A stretch of 64,000 nucleotides of DNA from Ochrobactrum chromiisoli (GCF_026241335.1 NZ_JAPHAV010000001.1:620001-684000); one strand, 5' to 3'. Shown: positions 27,747 to 37,613, numbered from the stretch's first letter. Numbers and translations are program-made. Notes: generated by a model not told the origin, from the sequence alone.

Positions 27747-28745
27747 GTGAAAAAAGGGAAGGATGAGGTTCGGGAAACAACGGCAGATGCGCCATTGCGT
27801 CGTCTATCTGTCGGTATCGTTGCGCTGCCCGGCTTTACGCTGACGGCACTCAGCCTGTTTCTCGATCCGTTTCGCCTCGCAGCCGATGATCGCGATAAAA
27901 GCCGCCAGATCCGTTGCGCCTGGAAAATCTGCACCTTATCGGGCGATCCGGTGACATCCAGTTCCGGTATGGTGATCGAGCCGACCGCTCCGCTGGGGGC
28001 GCTCGATGAATGCGATTATGTGGCAGTTGTTGGTGGCCTGCTTGCACAATACCGTCCGCGCCAGCAGGCATTGGTTGATCTGATCAAACGCGCAGACAAG
28101 CGCGGCAAGACTGTGGTCGGCCTTTGCACGGCTGCCTTTCTGCTGGCCGAAAGTGAGTTGCTTGACGACCGTAATTGTTGTGTGAGCTGGTTCCATCGTG
28201 ATGATTTTCTTGATCTTTTTGATGGCTATACTGCCGATACGACAAGTCTTTTTCATCGCAGTGGCCGACACTATACCTGCGCGGGTGGCCTGGGCGCGGC
28301 CTCACTTTCGCTGTCGATCATCCAGAATGAAATCTCTGAGGAACTGGCCCGTAAAAGCGCGTCTATCCTGATGATCCCTTACGAACTGGTGCGTTCAGAA
28401 CAGCCCGCATTGAGCTTTAACGGCGTTCGCTCGCCGATGATCCGCAAGGCGATCCGCATTTTCGAGGAAACGCTGGAAGAGCCTGTGCCGATGATTGATG
28501 TGGCGCGAAAGCTTGGCATTTCGGTGCGCCAGATGGAGCGCGGGTTTCGCATGGCGATCGGCAGGACGGCTTTTGAGGTGCGCGAAGAATTACGGGTCAA
28601 GAAGGCGCGGGAGCTTTTGTCCGAAACCGGGCTGTCGTTGCTGGAAGTTGCCGTCGCCAGCGGATTTACCGACACGCGCAGCATGAATCGCTCCTTTGTT
28701 CGCCAGAAGCAAAAGCCGCCCCGCGATTATCGCAAACAGCGATGA
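27747..28745 (+). CDS. GlxA-family AraC-type transcriptional regulator
   Basis: 332 residues. Residues 15-190 form a DJ-1/PfpI-like domain (VALPGFTLTALSLFLDPFRLA, then VVGLCTAAFLLAESELLD with the nucleophile-elbow Cys). Residues 230-330 are an AraC double helix-turn-helix (MIDVARKLGISVRQMERGF, then SLLEVAVASGFTDTRSMNRSF). The GlxA group controls catabolism of choline, carnitine, betaine or arginine in proteobacteria; the target here is unknown. GTG 27747 has GGAGG upstream and is preferred over ATG 27726, which lacks a ribosome site. Confidence 0.85.
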   Translation: MKKGKDEVRETTADAPLRRLSVGIVALPGFTLTALSLFLDPFRLAADDRDKSRQIRCAWKICTLSGDPVTSSSGMVIEPTAPLGALDECDYVAVVGGLLAQYRPRQQALVDLIKRADKRGKTVVGLCTAAFLLAESELLDDRNCCVSWFHRDDFLDLFDGYTADTTSLFHRSGRHYTCAGGLGAASLSLSIIQNEISEELARKSASILMIPYELVRSEQPALSFNGVRSPMIRKAIRIFEETLEEPVPMIDVARKLGISVRQMERGFRMAIGRTAFEVREELRVKKARELLSETGLSLLEVAVASGFTDTRSMNRSFVRQKQKPPRDYRKQR

Positions 28746-28837
28746 TTTTCTAAGCTTACTTGCGAATCCTGCTGGGAGCACCTATTTTCCGCGGCGAAAC
28801 TGCCACTTTGGCAGGTGACAGAATACTGGAGATTTGC

Positions 28838-29104
28838 ATGTCTGATGGTGTGAACCGATTTCTTGGCGATACGCCTGCGCGCGTGTTGATCAAGCTTGTG
28901 CTGATCTCGCTGGTGGTGGGCGTGGTGATGAGCGCATTCCACTGGACGCCTTATGATATTCTTTATGGCATCCGCGATTTCGTGCTGCGCCTTTGGAATA
29001 TGGGCTTCTCTGCCATCGCAGGCTTTGCCGATTATCTCATCCTTGGTGCAGCTGTTGTTATTCCCGTCTTTATTTTGCTCCGAATCCTGAGTTATCGCAA
29101 ATAA
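28838..29104 (+). CDS. Small membrane protein, DUF6460-like
   Basis: 88 residues with two hydrophobic segments (LIKLVLISLVVGVVMSAF and LILGAAVVIPVFILLRIL) and a conserved-looking WTPYDILYGIRDFVLRLWNMG centre. I recognise it as a Rhizobiales-conserved small membrane protein (DUF6460 type) of unknown function. ATG 28838 follows GGAG at a good distance; the frame to 28760 is not supported. It lies 16 bp before the CAP-protein gene, so probably co-transcribed. Confidence 0.75.
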   Translation: MSDGVNRFLGDTPARVLIKLVLISLVVGVVMSAFHWTPYDILYGIRDFVLRLWNMGFSAIAGFADYLILGAAVVIPVFILLRILSYRK

Positions 29105-29120
29105 GCGATAGTCCGGGAAA

Positions 29121-29612
29121 ATGAAAATGCCGCAGAACAATAGTTTCACTCTTTCGCGCCGTGGATTTCTGATTCTTGCCGGCGGTGCGCTGGCTTATGC
29201 AGCCCTACCGAAGGGCTTTGCTGAAGCTGCTGCGGGCGACGTTGATCCAACGGCCTTGTTCAATCAGATCCGCAAGGCCAATGGCCTGCCATCCATGACG
29301 ACCGACAGCAAGCTTGAGAAGGCGGCCCTTTATCAGGCGCGCCGCATGGCAAGCTTTGGCAAGATCGGCCATTCGGTCGGTTGGGGCAATGGTTTTGTCT
29401 CGCGGCTCAAGCAGGCCGGCATTCGCGGTCCTGCGGCGGAAAATGTTGCGGCTGGTCAGCCCAATACGCAAGCCGTGTTTGATGCCTGGATGAAATCGCC
29501 GGGGCACCGCAAGAATATGCTCGATCCGACATTCGGACATTACGGGCTGGCATGGGCCACGCCTGAAAACAATCCCCGTCGCATTTACTGGGCCATGGTG
29601 CTGGGGCTTTAA
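29121..29612 (+). CDS. CAP/SCP-domain secreted protein with Tat-type signal
   Basis: 163 residues. The N-terminus has a twin-arginine motif (SRRGFLIL) ahead of a hydrophobic core ending AEA. The rest is a CAP (YkwD-like) domain: LFNQIRKANGLPSM, ARRMASFGKIGHSVGW, AAENVAAGQPN, MKSPGHRKNMLDPTFGHYGLAWA. The two CAP His residues and Glu are present. Bacterial CAP proteins are extracytoplasmic and of unclear function. Confidence 0.87.
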   Translation: MKMPQNNSFTLSRRGFLILAGGALAYAALPKGFAEAAAGDVDPTALFNQIRKANGLPSMTTDSKLEKAALYQARRMASFGKIGHSVGWGNGFVSRLKQAGIRGPAAENVAAGQPNTQAVFDAWMKSPGHRKNMLDPTFGHYGLAWATPENNPRRIYWAMVLGL

Positions 29613-29704
29613 TCCTGCTGACATAAGGTTGTCAGGGCTGCGACAATGCGGTGGCGGAATTCGCTGTCGCTTTGAATGATTCCAGAATAGAGCTTTCCCT
29701 ATAA

Positions 29705-29747
29705 GCGCATCCTGAGACGTGGCAAGCGGTTGTCGGATAAGATGTGC
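29705..29747. repeat. 43-bp dispersed palindromic repeat, diverged copy
   Basis: Same 43-bp length and arm placement as the copies at 72-114 and 44810-44852 (GCGCATC ... GATGTGC), with several substitutions. Located in the short gap before the MATE gene. Confidence 0.6.
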
Positions 29748-29788
29748 TTTAGAAAAAAGATTGGAATTATGGGAAAGCCGGGGATCAG

Positions 29789-31138
29789 ATGCTGCACGAT
29801 CAGAGCATTGTTTCCAGACCATTTGAAGTAAACCATCGCATGGTGATGATGATCGCCGTGCCGATGACACTTGCCGCCATTACCACGCCCTTGCTTGGGC
29901 TGGTGGATATGGGGGTGGTCGGTCAGATGGGGCAGGCTGAGCTGATTGGTGGCCTCGCTATCGGCGCGCTGGTGTTCGACTTTCTGCTGACCATGTTCAG
30001 CTTCTTGCGCTCAGGCACCACCGGACTTGTGGCGCAGGCGGTTGGTGCGGAAGACAAGGCCGAAGAACAGGCAATTTTCTGGCGTGCGATCATTATAGCG
30101 GTTGCCGCCGGTCTCTTGATGATCCTGAGCCTGCCGCTCGTGCTGACCATTGCGTCTGATTTCATTCATCCCACGCCTGCCACGCAGCAAGCGATGGCGA
30201 CCTATGTGTCGATCCGCATGTTTTCAGCGCCGGTCGCACTCATTAATTATTCAGTGCTTGGCCTTCTGCTGGGGCGCGGGCAGGGCATTCTGGGCCTTAG
30301 CCTTCAGGTGCTGATTAACGGCATCAATATCGTGCTCTGTGTTGTGCTGGGACTGGAACTCGGCTGGGGTGTGGCCGGTGTTGCATGGGCGACCGTCACG
30401 GGCGAAACGGTCGCTGCTATCGTCGGTCTTGTACTTGTTGCACGCCACTTCAATCGCTCGACGGGACGTAAACCCGACTGGACGCGCATCTTCGACAAGC
30501 AAGGTCTGGTGCGGATGGTTGCGCTTAACCGCGATATTATGATCCGCTCGATTTTGCTGCTCACAGCCTTTGCTTATTTTACGCGGGCAGGTGCAGAACT
30601 TGGCACAGTAACACTTGCGGCAAACGCTGTTCTGATGAATTTCTTCCTTATCTGCGGCTTCTTTCTGGATGGCATGGCAGCCGCCGTTGAGCAAATTGTG
30701 GGGCGCTCAGTCGGCGCGCGCTACAGCCCGGCTTTTGTGCGCGGTGCAAAGCTCACCTTCGTCTGGGGACTGGTCATGTCCGGCTTGATTGCGTTCTTTT
30801 TGCTGGTGTTTGGCGATGCCATCATTGATCTTCTATCGAAAGCAGAAGATGTGCGTGATGAGGCCATCCGATATTTGCCATGGGCTGCTCTGACGGGGCT
30901 TACGGGCCTCCTCGCATTCCATATGGATGGGGTTTATATCGGCGCAACATGGTCGCGCGATATGCGCAACATGATGTTCTTCTCGCTGATATTCTTTTTG
31001 GTCGTTCTTTATGCAGTAAAGCCCGTGATGGGAAATCACGGGCTTTGGCTGGCAATCAATCTGTTTTTGTCCATTCGCGGCATCACGCTTCTGGCATTGC
31101 TGCCGCGCAGATATAAGGCAGAATTCTTTAAGCCCTAA
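29789..31138 (+). CDS. MATE-family efflux transporter (DinF-like)
   Basis: 449 residues with about 12 hydrophobic segments in two MatE halves. The first half begins MTLAAITTPLLGLVDMGVVGQMGQ and the second contains FFLDGMAAAVEQIVGRSVGAR. This sequence type matches the DinF subgroup, proton- or sodium-driven exporters of cationic compounds. The stop overlaps the convergent pyrD stop by four bases. Confidence 0.88.
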   Translation: MLHDQSIVSRPFEVNHRMVMMIAVPMTLAAITTPLLGLVDMGVVGQMGQAELIGGLAIGALVFDFLLTMFSFLRSGTTGLVAQAVGAEDKAEEQAIFWRAIIIAVAAGLLMILSLPLVLTIASDFIHPTPATQQAMATYVSIRMFSAPVALINYSVLGLLLGRGQGILGLSLQVLINGINIVLCVVLGLELGWGVAGVAWATVTGETVAAIVGLVLVARHFNRSTGRKPDWTRIFDKQGLVRMVALNRDIMIRSILLLTAFAYFTRAGAELGTVTLAANAVLMNFFLICGFFLDGMAAAVEQIVGRSVGARYSPAFVRGAKLTFVWGLVMSGLIAFFLLVFGDAIIDLLSKAEDVRDEAIRYLPWAALTGLTGLLAFHMDGVYIGATWSRDMRNMMFFSLIFFLVVLYAVKPVMGNHGLWLAINLFLSIRGITLLALLPRRYKAEFFKP

Positions 31139-32229
31139 TCAGATAGGCGGCGCGCGGCCCATTCCTTTGTGTCGCGGTCGCGCAGGTCAGAAATGCTGGT
31201 GACACCTGCGGCCTTTACAGCCTCCGACAGGCCACGCACGATTTCCGATGCGAGGCCCGGACCGCGATAAATCATGCCAGTGTAAAGCTGGATGAGATCA
31301 GCACCCGCTTTGATTTTTGCAAGCGCCGTTTCAGCGCTATCAATGCCGCCAACGCCGATCAGGGGCATATCTGCACCGACGCGCTCGCGCATACGGGCCA
31401 GAATGATCGTCGAACGTTCAAACAGCGGCGCCCCGGAAAGACCACCGCTTTCTTCGCGGTTTTCAGCGCTGTTGAGACCATTGCGCGAGAGCGTGGTGTT
31501 GGAAACGATAATCCCGTCAAGCTTCTGCTCAAGGGCAACCGCTGCAATATCATCAAGCTCTTCGTCAACGAGGTCTGGTGCAATTTTAAGGAAAACCGGA
31601 CGCTTTAGCGTGCACATCTTGCCTTCTTCATCGCGTGCGGCAAGCACACGCGAGAGTAGCTCGCGCAATGCATCGCGCGATTGCAGATTGCGCAGCCCCG
31701 GCGTGTTTGGCGACGAGATATTGACGGTGAAATAGCGCGCCAGCTGATAGAATTTGCGAATACCGGCAACATAATCGCCGATACGATCCTCAGCATCTTT
31801 GTTGGCACCAATATTGACGCCGACAATGCCGCTCTTGCCAGCGCGCTGCGACAGGCGCTTGAATGCTGCATCATGGCCTTCATTGTTGAAGCCAAGACGA
31901 TTGATGACAGCGCGGTCATCCACCAGGCGGAAAATGCGCGGGCGCGGATTGCCGCTCTGCGGACGTGGCGTGATGGTGCCGACTTCCGTAAAACCAAAGC
32001 CGATTTTCAACAGCGCATCCGGCACTTCGGCATTTTTGTCAAAGCCAGCGGCCATGCCAACAGGATTTGGAAACTGCAACCCTGCAATCTTGACCGACAG
32101 CGCCGGGTCCTGCGGACGGCTACAGGTAACAATACCCGTTTTTAGTCCTGCGATGGACAGACCATGCGCTTGCTCGGCGTCGAGCGTAAACAAGGCACGT
32201 CGCCCAAAAAGTTTAAAAAGCCCGCTCAT
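31135..32229 (-). CDS. pyrD: Dihydroorotate dehydrogenase (quinone), class 2
   Basis: 364 residues. FMN enzyme oxidising dihydroorotate to orotate with quinone at the inner membrane. An N-terminal helix (FKLFGRRALFTLDAEQAH) mediates membrane/quinone contact. Signatures: GMAAGFDKNAEVPDALL, VGTITPRPQSGNPRPRIFRL, NISSPNTPGLRNLQ and GVGGIDSAETALAKIKAGAD. The ATG overlaps the stop of the upstream DUF952 gene, giving a two-gene unit. Confidence 0.96.
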   Translation of the reverse strand: MSGLFKLFGRRALFTLDAEQAHGLSIAGLKTGIVTCSRPQDPALSVKIAGLQFPNPVGMAAGFDKNAEVPDALLKIGFGFTEVGTITPRPQSGNPRPRIFRLVDDRAVINRLGFNNEGHDAAFKRLSQRAGKSGIVGVNIGANKDAEDRIGDYVAGIRKFYQLARYFTVNISSPNTPGLRNLQSRDALRELLSRVLAARDEEGKMCTLKRPVFLKIAPDLVDEELDDIAAVALEQKLDGIIVSNTTLSRNGLNSAENREESGGLSGAPLFERSTIILARMRERVGADMPLIGVGGIDSAETALAKIKAGADLIQLYTGMIYRGPGLASEIVRGLSEAVKAAGVTSISDLRDRDTKEWAARRLSD

Positions 32230-32579
32230 TTGTCCTCAAGCTCCGGGAAAATATGGAGACCATTTTCATCAAGCAGCAATGGCTCAACCTTCACGACCGC
32301 TGAGAGTGGCAGCACCGCATAAAGATGCGGAAACAAGGCGCCGCCGCGTGAGGTTTCGTATTTCAGCGCGTCGCCTAAAGAGGTCGCATCCACGCTTACC
32401 AGCAGCAGATTCGCTTGCCCGGTAAAATGTTTGGCGGCTGTTTCGCGCACCTGTTCATGGGTGGAGAAATGGATATAGCCATCGGCAACATCAACCGGTG
32501 CTCCGGTAAAAGTACCAGCCTGTTCTGCCTGCGCCCAGAGATCGCGCGGGGCGATCTTGTAGATGGTCGTTTTGGTCAT
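32226..32579 (-). CDS. DUF952-domain protein
   Basis: 117 residues, the standard DUF952 size. Visible: IYKIAPRDLWAQAEQAG, DGYIHFSTHEQVRETAAKHF, LYAVLPLSAVV. The family is cytoplasmic and uncharacterised, with a fold related to ADP-ribosyl-binding or glutathione-S-transferase-unrelated small proteins. It precedes pyrD with a 4-bp overlap, an arrangement common in Rhizobiales, but no functional link to pyrimidines is shown. Confidence 0.9.
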   Translation of the reverse strand: MTKTTIYKIAPRDLWAQAEQAGTFTGAPVDVADGYIHFSTHEQVRETAAKHFTGQANLLLVSVDATSLGDALKYETSRGGALFPHLYAVLPLSAVVKVEPLLLDENGLHIFPELEDK

Positions 32580-32694
32580 GGCTGCTCTCTATCCCGAATT
32601 TATTTTAAAATCAAAGCATGACTTGTTCGTTTTTCTTGCATAGCTCCCATATGATGGGGGGCAGGATCGGAATAAGCCGATAGGAGATTTGACT

Positions 32695-33144
32695 ATGTCT
32701 GGCCAAAACATGCCTTTGCTTCGCACACTCGTCGCTGTTTCATTTCTTGGCACGGGCTTTATAGCCAGCAGTGCTTATGCGCAGGATAATGGGCGCTATC
32801 GTATTGAAGGCACGGAAACCGGCTATGTGCGGCTGGATACGCGCACAGGTGCGCTTTCGGTCTGCAATGAGCAGCAGGGGCAGCTCATCTGCAAGATGGC
32901 AACCGAAGATCGCGAAGCATACGAGAACGACATTTCGGATTTGCAGGACCGCGTGAAAACGCTTGAGGACAAGCTTTCAGCGATTGAATCGGGCGCTGCA
33001 TCCGCCACGCCTTCCAAGCTTCCCTCCGAGGCAGAGTTTGAACAGTCGCTTGGCTATATGGAACGCTTCATGCGCCGCTTCATGGATGTCGCCAAGAGCT
33101 TTGACAGTGAGCCTGAGAAGCCAGCAGCTGGCACGCAGCAATAA
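32695..33144 (+). CDS. Periplasmic protein of unknown function with coiled coil
   Basis: 149 residues. Signal peptide ending IASSAYA, then a small domain (GRYRIEGTETGYVRLDTRTG and CNEQQGQLICKM) with two Cys that could form a disulfide. A coiled-coil stretch follows (DISDLQDRVKTLEDKLSAIE) and a Pro/Glu-rich tail. No family recognised beyond Rhizobiales hypothetical. ATG 32695 is selected by AGGAG at 32682-32686; the frame also starts at a TTG six bases earlier. Confidence 0.75.
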   Translation: MSGQNMPLLRTLVAVSFLGTGFIASSAYAQDNGRYRIEGTETGYVRLDTRTGALSVCNEQQGQLICKMATEDREAYENDISDLQDRVKTLEDKLSAIESGAASATPSKLPSEAEFEQSLGYMERFMRRFMDVAKSFDSEPEKPAAGTQQ

Positions 33145-33251
33145 GCGTATGCTGCGAACGTAGCTCTTGCGCGCCATCGCTGAAAATGCTTGCCTTCCCA
33201 CATCTGTTTGCTCAATAGGGGCTTAACAGGTGGGGAGGGAAGTTCGGCAAT

Positions 33252-36200
33252 ATGCAGGGCTGGGGAGTTTTAGGCGTTGCTTTTCTGTATTTGCTGATGT
33301 TGTTTGCCGTGGCAAGCATCGGCGACCGGCAGGCTGCACGCTGGAGCAGCGCTCCGCGCCCTTATATTTATGCATTGAGCCTCGCGGTCTATTGCACGTC
33401 GTGGACGTTTTTTGGCTCGGTCGGCCTCTCGGCTCAGCGCGGCCTGGAATTCCTGGGCATCTATATCGGGCCTATTCTGGTTTTCACGCTCGGCAATCGC
33501 CTCCTGCGCCATATCGTGCGATTGGCAAAATCAGAACATATCACCTCAATCGCCGATTTTCTGGCTGCCCGTTATGGCAAAAGCTTTGGTGTTGCGTCGC
33601 TTGCCACTTGTATCGCAGCAGTAGGATCCATCCCCTATATCGCGCTGCAACTCAAAGCCGTTTCGGGCAGTGTCGGACTGGTGATGGAGCATTATGGCGC
33701 TGCGTTTGATCCGTCATCTTTTGTGTTTGGCGATATTTCGTTGCCGGTAGCGGCGGTGTTGGCGGTTTTTGCGATCCTGTTTGGCACGCGCCACACGGAT
33801 GCAACCGAACATCAGGACGGGCTTATTCTGGCAGTGGCGCTTGAGTCGGTTATTAAACTCTGCGCGTTTCTTATGGTCGGCTTGGCCTGTACTTTTTTCT
33901 TGTTTGGCTCCCCCGGCGAATTGATCGACAGAATTTCACACTCGCCAGCCGCACTTGACGCTTTTCACTATGAGACATCCATTGGCACATGGATCGTGCA
34001 TACAATGTTGAGTGCCGCAGCGATTATCATGCTGCCGCGCCAATTTCATGTGACGGTTGTCGAAAGCCGCAGCGAGAAAGAATTGCGCACGGCTTTCTGG
34101 CTGTTTCCGCTTTATCTGATCCTGATCAACATCTTCGTTTTTCCGATTGCGCTGATCGGTGTGATGACGCTGGGCAATACAGTCAGCGGCGATCTTTATG
34201 TGCTGGCATTGCCGCTTTCAATTGGTGCGCACTGGCTGGCTTTGATCGCGTTTCTCGGTGGGCTTTCGGCTGCAACGGCGATGGTGATCGTTGCCTGCGT
34301 GGCGCTGTCGATCATGATCTCAAACCACCTGGTTCTGCCGCTGATCATCCGCAGACTGGCTGTTCGTCATCCCAATGGCCAGCACGATCTCACACAGATC
34401 ATTCTCAACACGCGGCGGCTGACGATTATCGCCATTCTGGCGCTGGCCTTTGCCTATTATCGCATGGCGTCGAACAATATTCACCTCGCATCCATTGGCC
34501 TTATATCCTTTGCTGCCATTGCACAGTTTGTACCCTCCTTTATCGGCGGGTTATTCTGGCGTAACGCCAATGGGCGCGGTGCGATGCTGGGCCTTTTGGC
34601 AGGCTTTCTGATCTGGGCCTATACGCTGCTGCTGCCAACGGTTGCGCCGGAGGATGCAGCAATCCTGACCAATGGCCTGCTGGGTTTTACGGCCTTGCGC
34701 CCCGAAGCCCTGTTTGGCACCGATGCGCTGCCATTGACGCATGGCGTTATGTGGAGCCTCGCTGCCAACACGCTGTTTTATATTCTGGGTTCGCTTTCGC
34801 GTGCCTCGACACCGCTTGAGCGTATTCAGGCCAGTATCTTTCTGCCGCGCTATTCCATTACGGTGCCAACACTCAAACGATTCCGCACCACCGTCACAGT
34901 TGCCGAACTCAAGGCAACCATGGCCCGCTATCTCGGTGCAGAACGCGTTGAACGTGCATTTATCCGCTTTGAAGGGCGCGAGCAGCGCAGGCTCGATCCC
35001 GGTATGACGGTCGATACGCCATTGATCCGCTATGCAGAACAATTGCTGGGTACGGCGGTTGGCTCTTCATCGGCCCGTCTGGTTCTTTCGTTGCTTCTCA
35101 AGCGCAATGATGCATCGGCACGGGATGCGCGGCAATTGCTGGATGATGCTTCCATTGCCCTCCAACAAAACCGCGATCTCTTGCAGATTGCACTCGACCA
35201 GATGGATCAGGGAATCACCGTTCTCGACAAGGATTTGCGGCTCACATGCTGGAATCGCCAGTTCCGCAGCTTATTCGATCTGCCGGATGAGGTGATGCAG
35301 GTTGGCATTCCGGTGTCCGAGATTGTGGAGCATCTTGCACGCAGTGGCGATCTTGCTCCCAATGCGCAGCATGCAGCCATTCGTTCGCTGGCGACATTGC
35401 GCAAACCATGGCGACTGACGTTGAAATCGACGGGCAAGGTGCTTGAGATCAATTCCAACCCGATGCCGGATGGCGGACTGGTTGCGACCTACACCGATAT
35501 TACCGCCGAAGTGGAGGCGGATTTGATGCGGCAGAGGGCGGCGGAACTTCTGGAGCAGCGCGTGGCTGATCGCACGGCAGAACTCACCCATGTCAACCAG
35601 AAACTGGCCAAAGCGCAGAGCGCTGCCGAAGAAGCCAATCTCGGCAAAACGCGCTTTCTGGCCGCCGCTGGCCACGATATTCTGCAACCGCTCAATGCTG
35701 CCCGGCTTTACAGCACTGCACTGGCCGAGAAGCTTGGTCGTGCAGAGACAAGCCAGCTTGCACGCAATATCGATTCTTCACTTGAATCGGTCGAAGCCAT
35801 TCTCGGAATGGTTTTGGACATATCCCGGCTTGATACAGGTGCGCTGAAACCCGAGGCGACAGTTTTTCGGCTCGACCGCCTTCTAAGCCAGATTGCAACG
35901 GACTTCACGCCGATGGCACGCAAAAAGGGGCTGAAGTTGCGTGTAGTGCCATCAAGTATTGTGGTCAAAACCGATCGCAACATGTTGCGTCGGCTTATTC
36001 AGAATCTTGTTTCCAACGCGATTAAGTATAGTCGCAAAGGCAGCATCCTCTTTGGAGTTCGTCGCCGTGGCAAGTTTGTTGATTTGCAGGTGCTCGACAC
36101 CGGCATTGGCATTCCGCAACAGAAGCTGAAGCTCGTTTTCCGTGAATTTACACGTCTTGATGAAGGAATGCGCGAGGCGGAGGGGCTGGGGCTTGGCCTG

Positions 36201-36749
36201 TCGATCGTTGATCGTATTGCGCGAATGCTTGAACTGCCACTGACCATTTCGTCCGAACCGGGCAGGGGCAGTGTGTTCATCCTACGCCTTCCGGTCAGCG
36301 ATGAGATCGTGCCGGTTGAGGAAGTTGCCAGCCGCAAGGGCGTTAAGCGTGCATCCAGCCTGACCGGGCTCGATGTGGTCTGTGTCGACAATGACGCCAA
36401 TATTCTTGCGGGTATGGAAACGCTCCTCCAAGGCTGGGGCTGCAATGTGACGACGCTTCGCAACGGTGCGGGTTTGAAAGTCTTCTGCGTTGAACGTGAG
36501 GTGGCGCCCGATATTATCGTGGCTGATTATCACCTTGATCATGAAAACGGGCTGGATATGATCGGCTTTGCGCGGGAACGCTTCGGCAGCGACATCCCGG
36601 CGATCCTGCTGACGGCGGATCGCTCCAAAGAAGTGCGCAAGCGGGCCGACGATGAAAATGTCATTGTGCTGCACAAGCCTCTGCGTCCGGCGGCATTGCG
36701 CTCGCTGCTTTCAAGCGCACTGCATCAGCGTCAGTCAGCCGCAGAATGA
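33252..36749 (+). CDS. Symporter-linked hybrid sensor histidine kinase (CrbS-like)
   Basis: 1165 residues. Residues 1-500 form an SSS/SLC5-type sodium:solute symporter domain of about 13 helices (GSVGLSAQRGLEFLGIYIGP; IADFLAARYG). A PAS domain follows near 640-750 (LDQMDQGITVLDKDLRLTCWN), then a coiled coil, a HisKA domain with His about 806 (AAGHDILQPLNAARL), HATPase (NLVSNAIKYS, DTGIGIP, GLGLGLSIVDRI) and a C-terminal receiver with Asp about 1091 (IIVADYHLD). This is the CrbS/MxtR layout, which in gammaproteobacteria senses or transports acetate-related signal and controls acetyl-CoA synthetase through a LuxR-type regulator. The converging gene next door is such a regulator. Confidence 0.85.
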   Translation: MQGWGVLGVAFLYLLMLFAVASIGDRQAARWSSAPRPYIYALSLAVYCTSWTFFGSVGLSAQRGLEFLGIYIGPILVFTLGNRLLRHIVRLAKSEHITSIADFLAARYGKSFGVASLATCIAAVGSIPYIALQLKAVSGSVGLVMEHYGAAFDPSSFVFGDISLPVAAVLAVFAILFGTRHTDATEHQDGLILAVALESVIKLCAFLMVGLACTFFLFGSPGELIDRISHSPAALDAFHYETSIGTWIVHTMLSAAAIIMLPRQFHVTVVESRSEKELRTAFWLFPLYLILINIFVFPIALIGVMTLGNTVSGDLYVLALPLSIGAHWLALIAFLGGLSAATAMVIVACVALSIMISNHLVLPLIIRRLAVRHPNGQHDLTQIILNTRRLTIIAILALAFAYYRMASNNIHLASIGLISFAAIAQFVPSFIGGLFWRNANGRGAMLGLLAGFLIWAYTLLLPTVAPEDAAILTNGLLGFTALRPEALFGTDALPLTHGVMWSLAANTLFYILGSLSRASTPLERIQASIFLPRYSITVPTLKRFRTTVTVAELKATMARYLGAERVERAFIRFEGREQRRLDPGMTVDTPLIRYAEQLLGTAVGSSSARLVLSLLLKRNDASARDARQLLDDASIALQQNRDLLQIALDQMDQGITVLDKDLRLTCWNRQFRSLFDLPDEVMQVGIPVSEIVEHLARSGDLAPNAQHAAIRSLATLRKPWRLTLKSTGKVLEINSNPMPDGGLVATYTDITAEVEADLMRQRAAELLEQRVADRTAELTHVNQKLAKAQSAAEEANLGKTRFLAAAGHDILQPLNAARLYSTALAEKLGRAETSQLARNIDSSLESVEAILGMVLDISRLDTGALKPEATVFRLDRLLSQIATDFTPMARKKGLKLRVVPSSIVVKTDRNMLRRLIQNLVSNAIKYSRKGSILFGVRRRGKFVDLQVLDTGIGIPQQKLKLVFREFTRLDEGMREAEGLGLGLSIVDRIARMLELPLTISSEPGRGSVFILRLPVSDEIVPVEEVASRKGVKRASSLTGLDVVCVDNDANILAGMETLLQGWGCNVTTLRNGAGLKVFCVEREVAPDIIVADYHLDHENGLDMIGFARERFGSDIPAILLTADRSKEVRKRADDENVIVLHKPLRPAALRSLLSSALHQRQSAAE

Positions 36750-36753
36750 ATGA

Positions 36754-37404
36754 TCAGGGCGTGTCAGAGGTGAGCGTATCACTGCCAATCCGCGACAGAA
36801 CAATGACGGCTTGCGTGCGGCTGTCAACGCCAAGCTTTTGTAAAACAGCGGAAACATGCGCCTTGACAGTCGCTTCCGAGACGTTGAGCTCATAGGCGAT
36901 CTGCTTGTTGAGCAGGCCTTCGCCAAGCATTGTCAGAACGCGGGTCTGTTGCGGTGTGAGCGTCCTGATCTTGGCAATCAGGGCTTCGATTTCCGGGTCA
37001 TGTGCCTGATCAAGATCAATATTCTCCGGCATCCAGACATCGCCTGCCAAAACGGCATGGACGGCTTCGCCAATGGTTTCCATGCTGGCAGACTTGGAAA
37101 TAAAACCGGATGCGCCCAAGTCAAGCGCATGTCGAATCGTTGCAACATCGTCAGTTGCTGACACGATGATGATCGGCAGTGCAGGTTCAAGCGCTTTCAG
37201 GGCAACAAGGCCGGAAAGCCCCGTTCCGCCCGGCATGGTCAGGTCGAGCAGCAGAAGATCAATATCATCTCCGTCTGCGACCAGTTTTTTCGCAGCATCG
37301 AAATCGCCGACTTCAATGATTTCGGCCTCTTCCGGCAAGCTGGACAGCACTTGTCTGAGCGCGCCTCTGAAAAGCGGATGGTCGTCAGCAATGATAAACT
37401 GCAT
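36754..37404 (-). CDS. LuxR/NarL-type response regulator (CrbR-like)
   Basis: 216 residues. N-terminal receiver (MQFIIADDHPLFRGALRQVL; phospho-acceptor Asp in LLLDLTMPGG) and C-terminal LuxR helix-turn-helix (LTPQQTRVLTMLGEGLLNKQ, then IAYELNVSEATVKAHVSAVL). The converging SSS-kinase gene is four bases away tail to tail, suggesting a cognate pair like CrbS/CrbR or MxtR/ErdR. Start 37404 is the first codon of the canonical receiver; the frame to 37497 adds a basic leader without a ribosome site. Confidence 0.88.
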   Translation of the reverse strand: MQFIIADDHPLFRGALRQVLSSLPEEAEIIEVGDFDAAKKLVADGDDIDLLLLDLTMPGGTGLSGLVALKALEPALPIIIVSATDDVATIRHALDLGASGFISKSASMETIGEAVHAVLAGDVWMPENIDLDQAHDPEIEALIAKIRTLTPQQTRVLTMLGEGLLNKQIAYELNVSEATVKAHVSAVLQKLGVDSRTQAVIVLSRIGSDTLTSDTP

Positions 37405-37613
37405 AAGCCTCGCACGCCATTTTGAAAGTCCTCCCCGAGCGATGCATTTTACATGCAACTGTTTCGTTTTATGCCGTTTTTCAATCCGGGCAACCAAAAA
37501 TAGCGTTATCTGGCTGGTTTCTTATGTCGCATTGCCGCGTTGTGGCCGTATTATTTGCTAGTTTTAAGTTCGATCGAAAGCACCATGCTGTAGCGGGAAT
37601 GAAAAGGCATCTT

